A stretch of DNA of 64,000 nucleotides from NCBI RefSeq assembly GCF_015694725.1, contig NZ_JADQDQ010000005.1, positions 186,001-250,000 of the forward strand, written 5' to 3'. Shown here one piece after another: positions 8,971 to 18,500 of the stretch (the first letter of the stretch is position 1; each line of letters starts with the position of its first letter). A program made the position numbers and the translations under genes. A model generated the notes under the pieces. The model had not been told where the DNA came from, searched no databases, and saw only the letters and a list, made by a program, of their open reading frames with translations. This stretch comes from Hymenobacter jeongseonensis (GTDB taxonomy: Bacteria > Bacteroidota > Bacteroidia > Cytophagales > Hymenobacteraceae).

Positions 8971-9077
8971 CGTTGTCCTTGACAACAGAGCGCCTCAGAG
9001 CTTCCGCCGAAACCCCGCCGCCTGCCGTGCCAATGCCGCCGTTGGCCGCCTAAAGTTGGCAGTTGGTCCGAAATTCA

Positions 9078-9109
9078 TTGCGCTGCCCCCGGCCTATGGC
9101 GTACCTTTG
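9078..9109 (+). promoter_or_regulatory. Bacteroidota-type promoter for the small RNA
   Basis: TTG at 9078-9080, then 21 bases, then TACCTTTG at 9102-9109. Both elements and the spacing fit the TTG-N17-23-TAnnTTTG promoter. Transcription is expected to begin near 9114-9117. The nearest reading frame begins at 9384, beyond a strong terminator. Confidence 0.6.
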
Positions 9110-9114
9110 AATCA

Positions 9115-9253
9115 TAAGTACCCCCGCACGGGCTGGAAATGTGGAAAGGAAGGACCTCTCGTGCGGCGGCGTTCTGGCTGAAAAGGTGGGGTAGACACCT
9201 TCAAGCCAGACCCGCCACTTTAAGGCCACCGCACTTGTGCGGTGGCCTTTTTT
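9115..9253 (+). ncRNA. Probable small structured RNA, family not recognised
   Basis: About 140 nt between a well-formed promoter and a strong intrinsic terminator, with no supported reading frame inside. Three hairpins are visible: 9124-9130 pairs with 9160-9166 around a 29-base purine-rich loop; 9168-9216 folds into an interrupted stem (GGCG/CGCC, TCTGGCT/AGCCAGA, AAGGTG/CACCTT); 9224-9247 is the 11-bp terminator stem. It does not match SRP RNA, RNase P RNA or tmRNA cores that I could recall. A Bacteroidota 6S-like RNA is possible but I could not confirm it. It could also be a leader controlling the small gene at 9384, with the terminator as attenuator. Confidence 0.55.
9224..9253 (+). terminator. 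Intrinsic terminator of the small RNA
   Basis: 11-bp perfect stem (9224-9234 with 9237-9247), two-base loop, then six T. One of the strongest terminators in the window. Confidence 0.85.
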
Positions 9254-9383
9254 ATTATGTAATTCAGGCTGTGCAACATAGTTGCTTGGTGCCGTGCGCA
9301 GAAGGAAACGCCATTTAACCCTGGCGCCCGGCCAGCCGTACCACGCTACACCGACCGCCCACATTCCGGCCGGCCCCCTACCC

Positions 9384-9635
9384 ATGGCGCAATCCAAGTC
9401 AAAACCCACGCAGGATTCCAAGCAGGAAGAACACGACCCTCTTTTCAACCTCAAGCACGCCCAAGCCGAGGCCGACCTCGCGGCCAAAAACAACGGCCTC
9501 GGTCCCGTTACCAACGAGTATGTGAGTACCGACGAGGACAGCGAAATCGACGAAGGCCCGCGGGATAGCCAAGGCTTTCGCCGCGGCGAAAACGAAGACA
9601 ACGTCCTTGGCAGCAGTGCCGGCGACCACAAATAG
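9384..9635 (+). CDS. Small acidic hypothetical protein
   Basis: 83 residues beginning MAQSKSKPTQDSKQEEHD, very hydrophilic and acidic, with no hydrophobic segment, so probably cytoplasmic and largely disordered. The frame opens upstream at 9282, but the ATG at 9384 is the better start because the upstream part has different composition. The KNNGLGPVTNEY region looks the most conserved-like part, but I do not recognise a family. A 10-bp terminator hairpin follows 22 bases after the stop, supporting an independent transcript. It lies between the small RNA and rnhB. Confidence 0.6.
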   Translation: MAQSKSKPTQDSKQEEHDPLFNLKHAQAEADLAAKNNGLGPVTNEYVSTDEDSEIDEGPRDSQGFRRGENEDNVLGSSAGDHK

Positions 9636-9657
9636 CCCCAGATTCCTTACCCTCCGA

Positions 9658-9702
9658 CGCCCGTGCGCCCGCCCCTGTTGCGGACGCACGGGCGTTGCTT
9701 TT
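9658..9702 (+). terminator. Intrinsic terminator after the acidic ORF
   Basis: 10-bp perfect stem (9658-9667 with 9685-9694), 17-base loop, followed by TTGCTTTT. Confidence 0.65.
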
Positions 9703-9727
9703 AGCTCGCTTTGAGGCGTAGACCAGC

Positions 9728-9735
9728 TATTTTTG
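9728..9735 (+). promoter_or_regulatory. Candidate -7 box for rnhB
   Basis: TATTTTTG, an exact TAnnTTTG match, ending 7 bases before the ATG at 9743, which would make the rnhB message leaderless or nearly so. The nearest TTTG upstream is 14 bases away (9710-9713), slightly short of the usual spacing. Confidence 0.4.
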
Positions 9736-9742
9736 CGTGCCT

Positions 9743-10321
9743 ATGCCTCTTTTATCTTGTTACACTGGCCACGCGCTTGAAGCGGGCCTCGACGAAGCCG
9801 GGCGCGGGTGTTTGGCGGGCCCCGTTTTCGCGGCTGCCGTCATTCTGCCCCCTGATTTTAGCCCCCGCTTCCTCAACGACTCCAAACAGCTAACCGCCAA
9901 GCGGCGGGACGCTTTACGGCCCGAAATCTGCGCCGAAGCCACGGCCTGGGCCGTTGGCACAGCTTCTGTAGAAGAAATTGGCCATCTCAATATTGCGCAG
10001 GCCAGCTATCTGGCCATGCACCGGGCGGTACAAGCGCTGGCCATTGCCCCGGCGCATTTGTTGGTCGATGGCAACCGGTTCCGGCCCTTGGCAGGATTTG
10101 CCCATACTTGCATTATTGGGGGCGATGGCCTTTACCGCAACATTGCGGCAGCCTCCATACTAGCCAAAACGTTCCGCGATGAACATATGCAAGCTTTGGC
10201 CGCCGAATATCCAGAGTATGGCTGGGGCCAAAACGCGGGCTACCCCACGCAAAGCCACCGGGCAGCTATTCGCACACACGGGCCCAGTCCGCACCACCGC
10301 ATGGGATTCCGGTTACTCTAG
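9743..10321 (+). CDS. rnhB: Ribonuclease HII
   Basis: 192 residues from the ATG at 9743; a GTG at 9737 is in frame and would add two residues. The enzyme cleaves RNA in RNA-DNA hybrids, including single ribonucleotides in DNA. Active-site acids are visible: Asp17-Glu18 in GLDEAGRG, Asp in LLVDGNRF and Asp in KTFRDEHM. The GRGCLAGPV motif is the type 2 RNase H signature, and the C-terminal GYPTQSHRAAIRTHGPSPHHR is the usual end. Length is normal. It stands alone between two regulatory gaps. Confidence 0.95.
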   Translation: MPLLSCYTGHALEAGLDEAGRGCLAGPVFAAAVILPPDFSPRFLNDSKQLTAKRRDALRPEICAEATAWAVGTASVEEIGHLNIAQASYLAMHRAVQALAIAPAHLLVDGNRFRPLAGFAHTCIIGGDGLYRNIAAASILAKTFRDEHMQALAAEYPEYGWGQNAGYPTQSHRAAIRTHGPSPHHRMGFRLL

Positions 10322-10351
10322 CAGCCCCTAAAGTGTCAGGCAAGCAGATGC

Positions 10352-10795
10352 TTAGTCTTTCAGCTTCAGCAAATCCAAGAACAAGCTGAATCCATCCACA
10401 CTCGTTCCGCCCTCCCCGAAGGTATCAAAGCTCAGTGGCTTGATAATATAGCCGCTTACAGCTAGCTCCTGGGCTTTTAACCGGTCCGATTCGAGGTCGG
10501 AAGTAGTCATGATAAAAACATTTAGTCCCACAAATTCGGGGTCGGACCGGAGCGTTTCGAGCAGTTCCAAGCCATTCATGCGGGGCATGTTGATATCAAG
10601 CATTACCAAACTGGGCTTGGCAATCTTGGGCTCATCGCCCTCGCCACGCAGCATCCGGAGGGCATCACGGCCGTTGCGGGCGTGCACCAGCGGCACGTCA
10701 ATGTTCTGACGGCGCAGCTCGCGCTGCACGTTCATGACGTCCATCTGGTCGTCTTCCACGAGCAGAATGCTGGGCGTGGGGTGGTCGGCGGACAT
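10352..10795 (-). CDS. Single-domain response regulator (Rcp1/CheY-like)
   Basis: 147 residues, a receiver domain with no output domain. Asp15-Asp16 form the acidic pocket, Asp67 in VMLDINMPRMNG is the phosphoacceptor, TTSD supplies the switch Thr, and Lys in YIIKPLSF completes the site. The REL..NIDVPLVHARNGRDAL pattern is that of Rcp1-like regulators often paired with phytochrome or CHASE-type kinases. It lies 57 bases after the histidine kinase gene on the same strand, so the two are very likely co-transcribed and form a signalling pair. With no DNA-binding domain, the output is probably protein interaction or phosphorelay. Confidence 0.93.
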   Translation of the reverse strand: MSADHPTPSILLVEDDQMDVMNVQRELRRQNIDVPLVHARNGRDALRMLRGEGDEPKIAKPSLVMLDINMPRMNGLELLETLRSDPEFVGLNVFIMTTSDLESDRLKAQELAVSGYIIKPLSFDTFGEGGTSVDGFSLFLDLLKLKD

Positions 10796-10852
10796 AGGCT
10801 AAGTAAGTGGCAACCGCGGGAATATGCCCGCAAAGGCAGCACAAGGCTGGTA

Positions 10853-12409
10853 TCAAGTAGCAGCAGATACGGCAGAATGGGGTAGTGCGGCCACAATGGT
10901 GGCCGAAATTTTGGCTTTGGGCGGCTGTTTGGGCCAGGTAAAGCTGAACTTAGCGCCCTGTCCCTCCGCCGATTTCACCCCGATACGGCCACCTTGCCGT
11001 TCCACAATTTTTTTCACGATGGCCAGCCCCACCCCGGTGCTTTCCAGGGTATCGCGTTCGGTCAGGGTCTGGAAGATAACAAAAATACGGTCGTGGTATT
11101 CCGGGTCGATGCCCGGTCCATCATCGGCGACCGAAAAGAGATAAAACTCGCCGGCGTCATCGCAGGCAATCTTGACGGTACCGGTTTCCGGATGGTCGTG
11201 GTACTTGAGCGCGTTGCTGATGAGGTTGGTGAAGACCTGCTGCAACTGCACCGCATTCGTGGTGAGCGTTGGCAGAAAGAACGGCAGCTCAATTTGGAAA
11301 CCGGGCGGCGGGTTAAGGCTATCGATGACTTCGCGGAGCAGCGTGCGCACAAATACGGTCTCGTCGGCCTGGGTGGTGCGGCCGACACGGGCCAAGTCCA
11401 AAATGCCGGTGATGAGTTTTTCCATGCGGTGCACGCGCTGCCGCATCATCTTCAGAAACTCGCGGATGGCCACCGGCAATTCCTCCTGCCCCATGTCCTC
11501 TTCTATCCAGCGCGAGGCACTTTCGATGCCGCGCAAGGGGGCTTTCAGGTCGTGCGACACGACGTAGGCAAATTGGTCCAGCTCTTGGTTGCGGCTTTCG
11601 AGCTGGCTGATGTTGGCCCCCACCGTCCGCGCCATCACGTTGAGGGCGGTGGTAAGCTCGCTCACTTCGTCTTGCTCGGTGTCAACAATCTGGCTGCTGT
11701 AGTCACCATCAGCCATTCGGCGCGCTAGGTCCAGCATGCTGCGCAGGCGCCTCGAGAAGATGCGCACAATGTAAATGGCCCAGGCAAAGCCAGAGACCAG
11801 CGCCGTCACGGCCAACCCAGCGGACAGCCATTCTGCTCGCTCAATACTGTTGTTCAATTCATTGCGCAGCTGTTCGCGGTTTTTCGCTTCGTGCAGTTCG
11901 AAGGTGGCCAACCGATTCCGGATGTTGTCCATCACCTGCTTCCCGGACAGGCCTTCGGCCAAACGGCGGTGTGGCATGCCTTCGAGGCTGCTTTGACGGG
12001 GGTTGCGGCGGTGCACGTCCCGCTTCTCCGATATCAACAAGTGGCTATAACCCGACCATTGCTGAAACAGCCGCTGGGCGTCGTCAATTAGCTTTGTCTG
12101 CTCCGGTGATTCGCTTACCAGCGTTCGCAACTGGGCAAATCGGCCAATGAGCTGCCGTTGGCCATCGTAGTAGGGACTAAGCGTTTCCTCGTTGCCGATG
12201 AGCAGGTAGCCACGAAATCCGGTTTCCATGTCAATCACGTTGCGCAACAAGTTCGACGCGTGATTGGTAACCCGCTGCGATTCTTCTACTTTGCGCGTGT
12301 TCTGGAGCACCTGCCCGGCCAGTTGGTAATAAAACAGTACCACCACCGTAAACAGGGCCAGCAACATCACAAATCCGGCAAACAGCTTTGTAGTAAGCGT
12401 AATTTTCAT
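10853..12409 (-). CDS. CHASE3-domain sensor histidine kinase
   Basis: 518 residues. TM helix about 7-29, CHASE3-like periplasmic sensor about 30-190 (signature ETGFRGYLLIG at 62-72), second TM about 195-216, HAMP about 217-270, HisKA with the phosphorylated His286 in FAYVVSHDLKAPLRG, and HATPase_c with N box NLISNALKY, G1 DDGPGID and G2 GVGLAIVKKI. All catalytic motifs are intact. The ligand is unknown; CHASE3 domains are widespread and poorly characterised. It is first in a two-gene unit with the receiver protein downstream. The upstream 269 bases are shared with the divergent prfB. Confidence 0.94.
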   Translation of the reverse strand: MKITLTTKLFAGFVMLLALFTVVVLFYYQLAGQVLQNTRKVEESQRVTNHASNLLRNVIDMETGFRGYLLIGNEETLSPYYDGQRQLIGRFAQLRTLVSESPEQTKLIDDAQRLFQQWSGYSHLLISEKRDVHRRNPRQSSLEGMPHRRLAEGLSGKQVMDNIRNRLATFELHEAKNREQLRNELNNSIERAEWLSAGLAVTALVSGFAWAIYIVRIFSRRLRSMLDLARRMADGDYSSQIVDTEQDEVSELTTALNVMARTVGANISQLESRNQELDQFAYVVSHDLKAPLRGIESASRWIEEDMGQEELPVAIREFLKMMRQRVHRMEKLITGILDLARVGRTTQADETVFVRTLLREVIDSLNPPPGFQIELPFFLPTLTTNAVQLQQVFTNLISNALKYHDHPETGTVKIACDDAGEFYLFSVADDGPGIDPEYHDRIFVIFQTLTERDTLESTGVGLAIVKKIVERQGGRIGVKSAEGQGAKFSFTWPKQPPKAKISATIVAALPHSAVSAAT

Positions 12410-12678
12410 GCAATCGCACTGAGAGGCAGTGTTCAGGCCTGCCTACGTAGTTGGGCTTCCATGGTTCGCAGCAGAGTTGCGATTTTATCAGCTGAGGCAT
12501 CCGCTGGCTGGCTAATCAAAGTCAACCATTCCTCATCATCTCTGAAAAACGGGCGGCTGGTGGCACGGGCAACAGCATGGTGCGGTAGAATTCGGTACTT
12601 TCGTGTTCACTCACACCCATTGGGAGCGGCCCGGCCGCGTTTTGTGGCAGTCGCGCCATCCCATTACTTTCCCCCACC

Positions 12679-13756
12679 ATGACTCAAGACCAGATTAAGG
12701 ACTTGAAGGGCCGCGTTGAGGCCCTGAGGAGGTATCTTTGACTACGATGCCCGCAAAGAACAAATAGCCGCCGCTGAGGCGCAAACCACCGCTCCCGGCT
12801 TCTGGGACGATTCTAAAGCGGCCGAGGTCACACTTCGCGAAATCAAGGCCATCAAGACTTGGACCGACGACTTCGAAGCCGTGCAACACGCGCTGGCTGA
12901 CACCGAGGTGCTCTTCGATTTCCACAAAGAAGGCGACGTACCCGAAGCCGAAATGCTGGCCGACTATGAGGCCACCCTCAAGAAAGTAGAGCAGCTGGAG
13001 TTCAAGCGCATGCTCTCCGACGAGGAGGACCAGCTGTCGGCCATTATCGACATCAACCCCGGCGCCGGCGGCACTGAAAGCCAGGATTGGGCCGAAATGC
13101 TCATGCGCATGTACATCATGTGGGCCGAAAGCCACGGGTTTGGGGTGCGCCAGGTCAGTTACCAGCCCGGCGAAGGCGCGGGCATCAAGTCAGCATCGCT
13201 GGAAATCGACGGCGACTTTGCCTACGGCTACCTCAAAAGCGAGATTGGGGTTCACCGTTTGGTGCGCATGTCGCCATTCGACAGCAGTGGCCGGCGCCAC
13301 ACCTCTTTTGCGTCCGTTTTTGCCTACCCGGTGATTGACGACACCATCAACATCGAAATCAATCCGGCCGATATCTCCTGGGATACCTTCCGGGCCGGTG
13401 GCGCGGGTGGCCAGAATGTGAACAAGGTGGAAACCGCGGTGCGTCTCACGCACGCGCCTTCCGGCATCATCATCGCGGTCCAGATTGAGCGCAGTCAGCT
13501 CATGAACAAAGAGCATGCCTTGCGCATGCTCAAGTCGCGCCTCTACCAAATTGAGATGGACAAGCGCCACGCGGAACGCGACAAGGTAGAAGCCACCAAA
13601 AAGCGCATCGACTTCGGCTCCCAAATCCGCAATTATGTCCTGCATCCTTATAAACTCATCAAGGACCTGCGCACCGGCATCGAGCGCACCGACGTGCAAA
13701 ACGTCCTGGACGGCGACCTTGACGAGTACATCAAGGGTTTTCTGATGCAGAGTTAA
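12679..13756 (+). CDS. prfB: Peptide chain release factor 2 (programmed +1 frameshift)
   Basis: Coding is split: frame 0 from ATG 12679 through CTT 12736-12738, followed by an in-frame TGA at 12739-12741; skipping T12739 continues in the +1 frame from GAC 12740 to the stop at 13756, giving 358 residues. The slip site TAT-CTT-TGA-C is the classical prfB site, preceded by an AGGAGG stimulator at 12727-12732. RF2 terminates at TGA and TAA, so low RF2 favours frameshifting and its own synthesis. SPF (198-200) reads the stop codon and GGQ (243-245) triggers peptide release. Homologous residues 21-67 encoded before the first +1-frame ATG show that the frameshift is real, not an error. Confidence 0.97.
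12727..12742 (+). promoter_or_regulatory. prfB programmed frameshift signal
   Basis: AGGAGG, three-base spacer, CTT-TGA-C. The Shine-Dalgarno-like stimulator sits at the short distance from the slippery codon used for +1 shifting in other bacteria. It stands out here because most start codons in this window lack such a sequence. Confidence 0.92.
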
Positions 13757-13804
13757 AGCTAATTTTAGACGCTCGGCTTTCGGTTATACCAATATTACTC
13801 AACA

Positions 13805-13836
13805 AAAAAGGGCTACCCAGTTGGGTAGCCCTTTTT
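13805..13836. terminator. Bidirectional terminator between prfB and a susD gene
   Basis: 15-bp perfect stem including five A and five T at the ends, two-base loop. It lies between two convergent genes and should serve both. Confidence 0.88.
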
Positions 13837-13863
13837 CATACTCTGTTGTGGTGCTGGACTAGT

Positions 13864-15519
13864 CTAGTCCAATACGTCCCAGAAAACCTTCGTGTACTGC
13901 GTCTGACCAGCCGGGATGTTGCTTTGGTTGGTGCTCACCTCAGTCTGAGGATAGAACAGACGAGTTGGTAGCTTGTCAGCGCGGGTCGAAGCCGACTGAA
14001 GCGACGGTGGGAACTTAGGCAGTGCCGTGCGGCGGTAATCAGCCCATGCCTCGGTGCTTGCCACCGTATTCGAAGCCAAATACTTCTGGTAAATGATTTT
14101 TTCCTGCTGCGTTACAGTACGGGGAGTAGTAAGCGGCGTAGTTGGATTGAGATTAGTGTTAGTAGTTTCCGTTCCCAACCGTACCGTCGTGGTAGAAGCT
14201 TCCCAGTTTACCAAACCGTTGTTGGTGTTAGCTGCGATGTAGGCTTCATACTGCGGAATACCAGGAGTGGTAGCCGTAGCATTAGCTATCGAAACCGGAG
14301 CTGCTGTAGCAGAACGGAAGGTGTGCATGAAAGAAGCTTTGATACCGTCGAGGAAATCCTGTTTAGCAGCAGCATCGGTAGCCACAAACAATTGCCGAGT
14401 CTCAGCTTCTGCTTTCGAGAAAAGCACTTCTGACAGCAGCATCAACACAGTTCCCTGGTTAGCACCGCGGAGGAAAGTACCGTTAATCAGAAAACGCGAG
14501 CCAACTACTTCATTAGCAGCAGTGAACGTAGGGGGGTTGGCTTCGCCTAACGTGGTACCAACGTAAGCAGGCGTAGCAGTGCCTCCAACAGTTCTTTTGC
14601 CCAGAGCATAAAGCTGCGTGATGCGGGGGTCACTGTTGGCTTCGTACTGCTGAATGATATAGTTGGTGGGCATTACGAAGCTATACTCACTGGTAGTGCG
14701 CGTAAGGCCAACTGCGAAACCGTAGCGGTTATAGAAAGGATTTTGCTGGTTAGAGTTTGGACCATAGCCTGGCTGAGCTACTGCGTCGGTCCTAAGGAAT
14801 CCATCCACTTCAGCCTGCAGGGCAGTCATTTCCGTACGGACATAAGCCTGCAAGGAAGGAACCTCGGCCTGACGAAGCAACACGCGCAGACGGAGGCTGT
14901 TGGCGAAACGCTTCCAGTCGGTCATATTACCACGAAAAACGATGTCTTCAGTACCTACAGCAGTTGCGTCTTTTGCTGCGTCGATATCCACAACGGCCTT
15001 CTTCAACTGCACGACAAAGTCTTTGTAGATATCCTCAGCCTTGTCGTATTTGGGATTGGTGGAGGCAATTCCCAATAGCGCTTGCGTATAAGGAATATCC
15101 CCGTACTGGTCTACCAATAACTGAAAGTTATAAACCTTCATGATACGAGCAATGGCAGCGTGATTCGGAAATGTAGCCGCTTTTTGTTCGATGAGGTTGT
15201 AGTCGTTCAGGTTGTCGTAGGTGCTGTTAAACAGTCCTTGGTAGTAGTTCGTGGAGTAGCTATACGTCCGCTCCTCCGAGAATCCGCTTACTGTGCCCGA
15301 CTTACCCCAGAAACCAGCTGCAAAGCTTGAATAGCTGTTGTAGTTGGTAGCCCCACCATTGTAGTTATTGGCCGTAACAGCCAAAGCTGAAGCCAAAATA
15401 GCATTGGGCTCTACCGCAATGGGTTGGTTTGGGTTATCGTTGATGTCGAGAGCTTTCTCGCAACCTGTTGCACCAGTCGCAAGGGCTGCTGCAATCAGAA
15501 CTCTAAAAATTGATTTCAT
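13864..15519 (-). CDS. SusD/RagB-family outer-membrane lipoprotein (pair 1)
   Basis: 551 residues with a lipoprotein signal peptide, Cys20 in ATGATGC. SusD-type proteins sit on the cell surface as a lid on the partner SusC channel and bind the ligand. The N-terminal DINDNPNQPIAVEPNAILASAL and internal YNFQLLVDQYGDIPYTQAL pattern fit the SusD-like_2 subgroup. It starts 12 bases after the stop of its SusC partner on the same strand. Base composition is visibly closer to 50 percent GC than the neighbouring pairs. The ligand cannot be predicted because no enzyme gene is nearby. Confidence 0.93.
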   Translation of the reverse strand: MKSIFRVLIAAALATGATGCEKALDINDNPNQPIAVEPNAILASALAVTANNYNGGATNYNSYSSFAAGFWGKSGTVSGFSEERTYSYSTNYYQGLFNSTYDNLNDYNLIEQKAATFPNHAAIARIMKVYNFQLLVDQYGDIPYTQALLGIASTNPKYDKAEDIYKDFVVQLKKAVVDIDAAKDATAVGTEDIVFRGNMTDWKRFANSLRLRVLLRQAEVPSLQAYVRTEMTALQAEVDGFLRTDAVAQPGYGPNSNQQNPFYNRYGFAVGLTRTTSEYSFVMPTNYIIQQYEANSDPRITQLYALGKRTVGGTATPAYVGTTLGEANPPTFTAANEVVGSRFLINGTFLRGANQGTVLMLLSEVLFSKAEAETRQLFVATDAAAKQDFLDGIKASFMHTFRSATAAPVSIANATATTPGIPQYEAYIAANTNNGLVNWEASTTTVRLGTETTNTNLNPTTPLTTPRTVTQQEKIIYQKYLASNTVASTEAWADYRRTALPKFPPSLQSASTRADKLPTRLFYPQTEVSTNQSNIPAGQTQYTKVFWDVLD

Positions 15520-15531
15520 GAATAGATTAGA

Positions 15532-18500
15532 TTAAAGGGTTACGTTGAGAGTAGCCCCGTAAAATTTGGTAGGAGGAGTCTGCAATACACTGTTGATACC
15601 AACGGCGTTGCTACCGATAGCTGTACCGCTGAACTCAGGGTCGGTGTAGATATTCTCCTTAGGCACCCACGTAAAGATGTTTCGGCCAAAAACATTAAAA
15701 CTTGCACCTTTTACCAGACCAAGTTTCGATACCAAAGCGGTTGGCAACGAGTAACCCAACGATAGTTCACGAATCTTGAAGAACTTACCAGTGGTAACAT
15801 AGTTCTCGGCTACGCCGGTGTTCCATGTTGGGTTGTTGGCCCAGAACTCCGAGCCACCAGGGGTCAACTTCGAGGTATTGGATACATAGGTAACATTGCC
15901 GCCAGCATCAGTTACAGGAACAGCCGAATTGGGGTATACGAAGTCCTGGCGACCGTACTGAGCACTGCGTTGACCGCCACCAGTAAAGTCAAGGTTTTCA
16001 CCAATGGTGTTGTATACTACGTAGCCGGTGCGGAGTTCGCCCTGGCCAGCCAATGTCAATCCTTTGTAGGAGATGCTGGTGTTCATGCCATAGCGGTGCT
16101 TAGGCTGGGTGTTGCCGAAGATTTTCTGGTCGGAGGCAATGAGGGGCGCGTAACGCTCCAAGGTTGCATCATTGGGGTCGCTTACTTTAACCATTTTCAC
16201 ACGGCCATCTTCGGTGCGCTGGTAGTAGGTTCCCTGCAAAACGGGGAAAGCCTGCCCAGGGATAGCGAATAGGTCGGCATTGGTGCTCTGGCGGCCGCTT
16301 CCGGTCAAGTTCAATTGGGACAGGCCATTTGGCAGCGAAACAACCTCGTTTTCGTTGAAGTTGTAGTTACCACCAACGGTCACAGTCAAACCATCCTGCA
16401 CGCGGATAGGCGTAATGTTCAAGTCAATTTCAACACCGCGGTTCTGCACTTCGCCGGCGTTGAGCAGAAGCGACTGGTAACCTGACGTACCTGAGATGCT
16501 AGTTGTTACAGTTTGGTTAGTACTCTTCTGAGCATAGTAGGTAACAGCCGTGGATACACGACGCTGTAGGAAGCTGAGTTCGATACCAGTTTCAATCGAG
16601 CGGGTGTCTTCAGGCTTGAGACCTGGCTGTACCAAACCACCGTTTGCGGTGAAGGAAGCCAAGTTGCCAAAGGGGAAACCGGTACCGTTTGAGAAAGTGG
16701 AGTTCAAACGATAAGCACCAAACGAGTTGTATACACCATTGGCGGTTGCGCCGCCCAAGTTCACTTGGCTAACCTTGGTGATACCGCCACGAATCTTACC
16801 ATAGTCCAAGAAAGAAAGTTCTTTCAGGACCGGTACAGCATTAGTGAAGATGAACGATGCATCTACGCCAGGGTAGAAAAAGCTTTGGTTGTCTGAATCA
16901 AGGATAGAAATGTTATCCTGACGGCCCGAGCCGTGCAGGTAGAAGAAATCCTTGTAGCCCAAAGTGAGGTCACCATAGAAAGCAATCAAACGGCTCTCAG
17001 CACGAGCATTGGCACCGTCTAGGTTACCAACACGGTTCGAAAGGTTGAAAGCATCTCCAACTACTGGTACGGCGAGGGCCGTAGAAGCAACGTAGTTAAA
17101 CCGGCTGGTATTGACTTGAACGTTGTTACCCAAGATGGCTTGCACACTGATATCGCCAAAGGTCTTATCCATGCTCAAAAACAAATCCGAGTTGGTCCGA
17201 TTCTGAGCGCTGGTCAGGTCCCGAACGAAGCCAGGGTAGCTACCAATCTGCTTAGGCGAGTTTGCATCCAGCGTAAATTTGTTCTGGGTGTCAATGTTCG
17301 CCTGGTTGATGTTGGTAGTGCCGATGCGGTAGTTAGCACGCAGCCAGTCGGTGAGCTTATAGGTCACGTCGATGTTGCCCTGCAAGGTGTTGCGACGGTC
17401 TGTAGTGCGGTTGGCGTCGATGATGAAGTAGGGGTTGTAGTAATAAGCGTTGTAGTAACCGTAGTTCGGCTCGGAGAACTTGTCGTTACGGTAGTCCTTA
17501 TACGACGTGAGGGGAGCCATAACCGAAGTATTAAACACGTTCCAGTACACCGATGTGTTACGGTCTAAGTTAGAAGTGTAATTGGCTTTCTGCAGCGAAT
17601 ACGACAAGTTGAAACCGATGTTTAAACGGCCAATCTCGCGCGAAGCGTTGAATCGGAAGCTGTTGCGGCCAAATTTATCACCGGGAACAATGCCCTGATT
17701 CTGCAAATTCTGGTACGAGGTAAAGAACTTCGTTTTCTCGTCACCGCCCGAGAACGTAACACCGTTCTGCACTTGGTAGCCAGTGTTAAAGAAATCACGC
17801 TTTTCATCTGGACGGGCTTCGTAGCTGAGCATCTGAACACTACCATCGGCCAAGGTCTGCCCGAAAGGACGCATCGACCCATCAAAACGAGGGCCGTACT
17901 GCTGGTTTTCGAAACCTTGGTATTGGTGGTGGTACTCATCGTCTACTTTATTGTCTGGCTCGAAAGGCTCGCCGCCCGAATTCGTAAACCAGTCAGGCGA
18001 ACCAGGTCCGAATTCGGTCTGGAACTTTGGCAGAAACGAAATAGATTCAAACTGCGAGGTGTGCGAGAAGGTAACCTGTGAATTGCTGCCGCCTTTTTTG
18101 GTGGTGATAATCAAGGCACCGTTCGAAGCCTGCGAACCGTACAGAGCGGCAGCGTTGGCACCTTTCAGTACGTCGATAGAAGCAACGTCATCGGGATTTA
18201 AGGCACCCAAAACTTCGTTGGTCGAAATAACACCGTCAATTACAACAAGAGCTTCGTTGTTACCGGTCAACGAACGGCTGCCGCGCAGGGTAATGCGAGG
18301 AGCAGCAGTTACACTGTTATTCAGGGTCGAAATCTGCAGACCCGATACTTTACCGGCAAGACCGTTGGCTACGTTGGTTACGCGAGCCTGGGTCAACTCC
18401 TTGGTATCGATGGTAGCCGTAGCATAACCCACTTGCTGCTGCTGACGCTGAATGCCGAGAGCACCGGTTACCACTACTTCACCTAACTGCTTCACATCAG

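Noticed and set aside
9131..9160. SRP RNA or RNase P core
   Set aside because: The purine-rich loop GGAAAGGAAGGACC superficially resembles these, but the conserved core motifs and overall size do not fit.
9050..9631. 193-residue minus-strand open frame over the small RNA and acidic ORF
   Set aside because: It spans a promoter, a terminator and another gene, and looks like noise (Arg/Ser/Pro-rich).
12736..12742. prfB in-frame stop as sequencing error or pseudogene
   Set aside because: The site is the textbook AGGAGG...CTT-TGA-C recoding signal and both reading frames are conserved around it.
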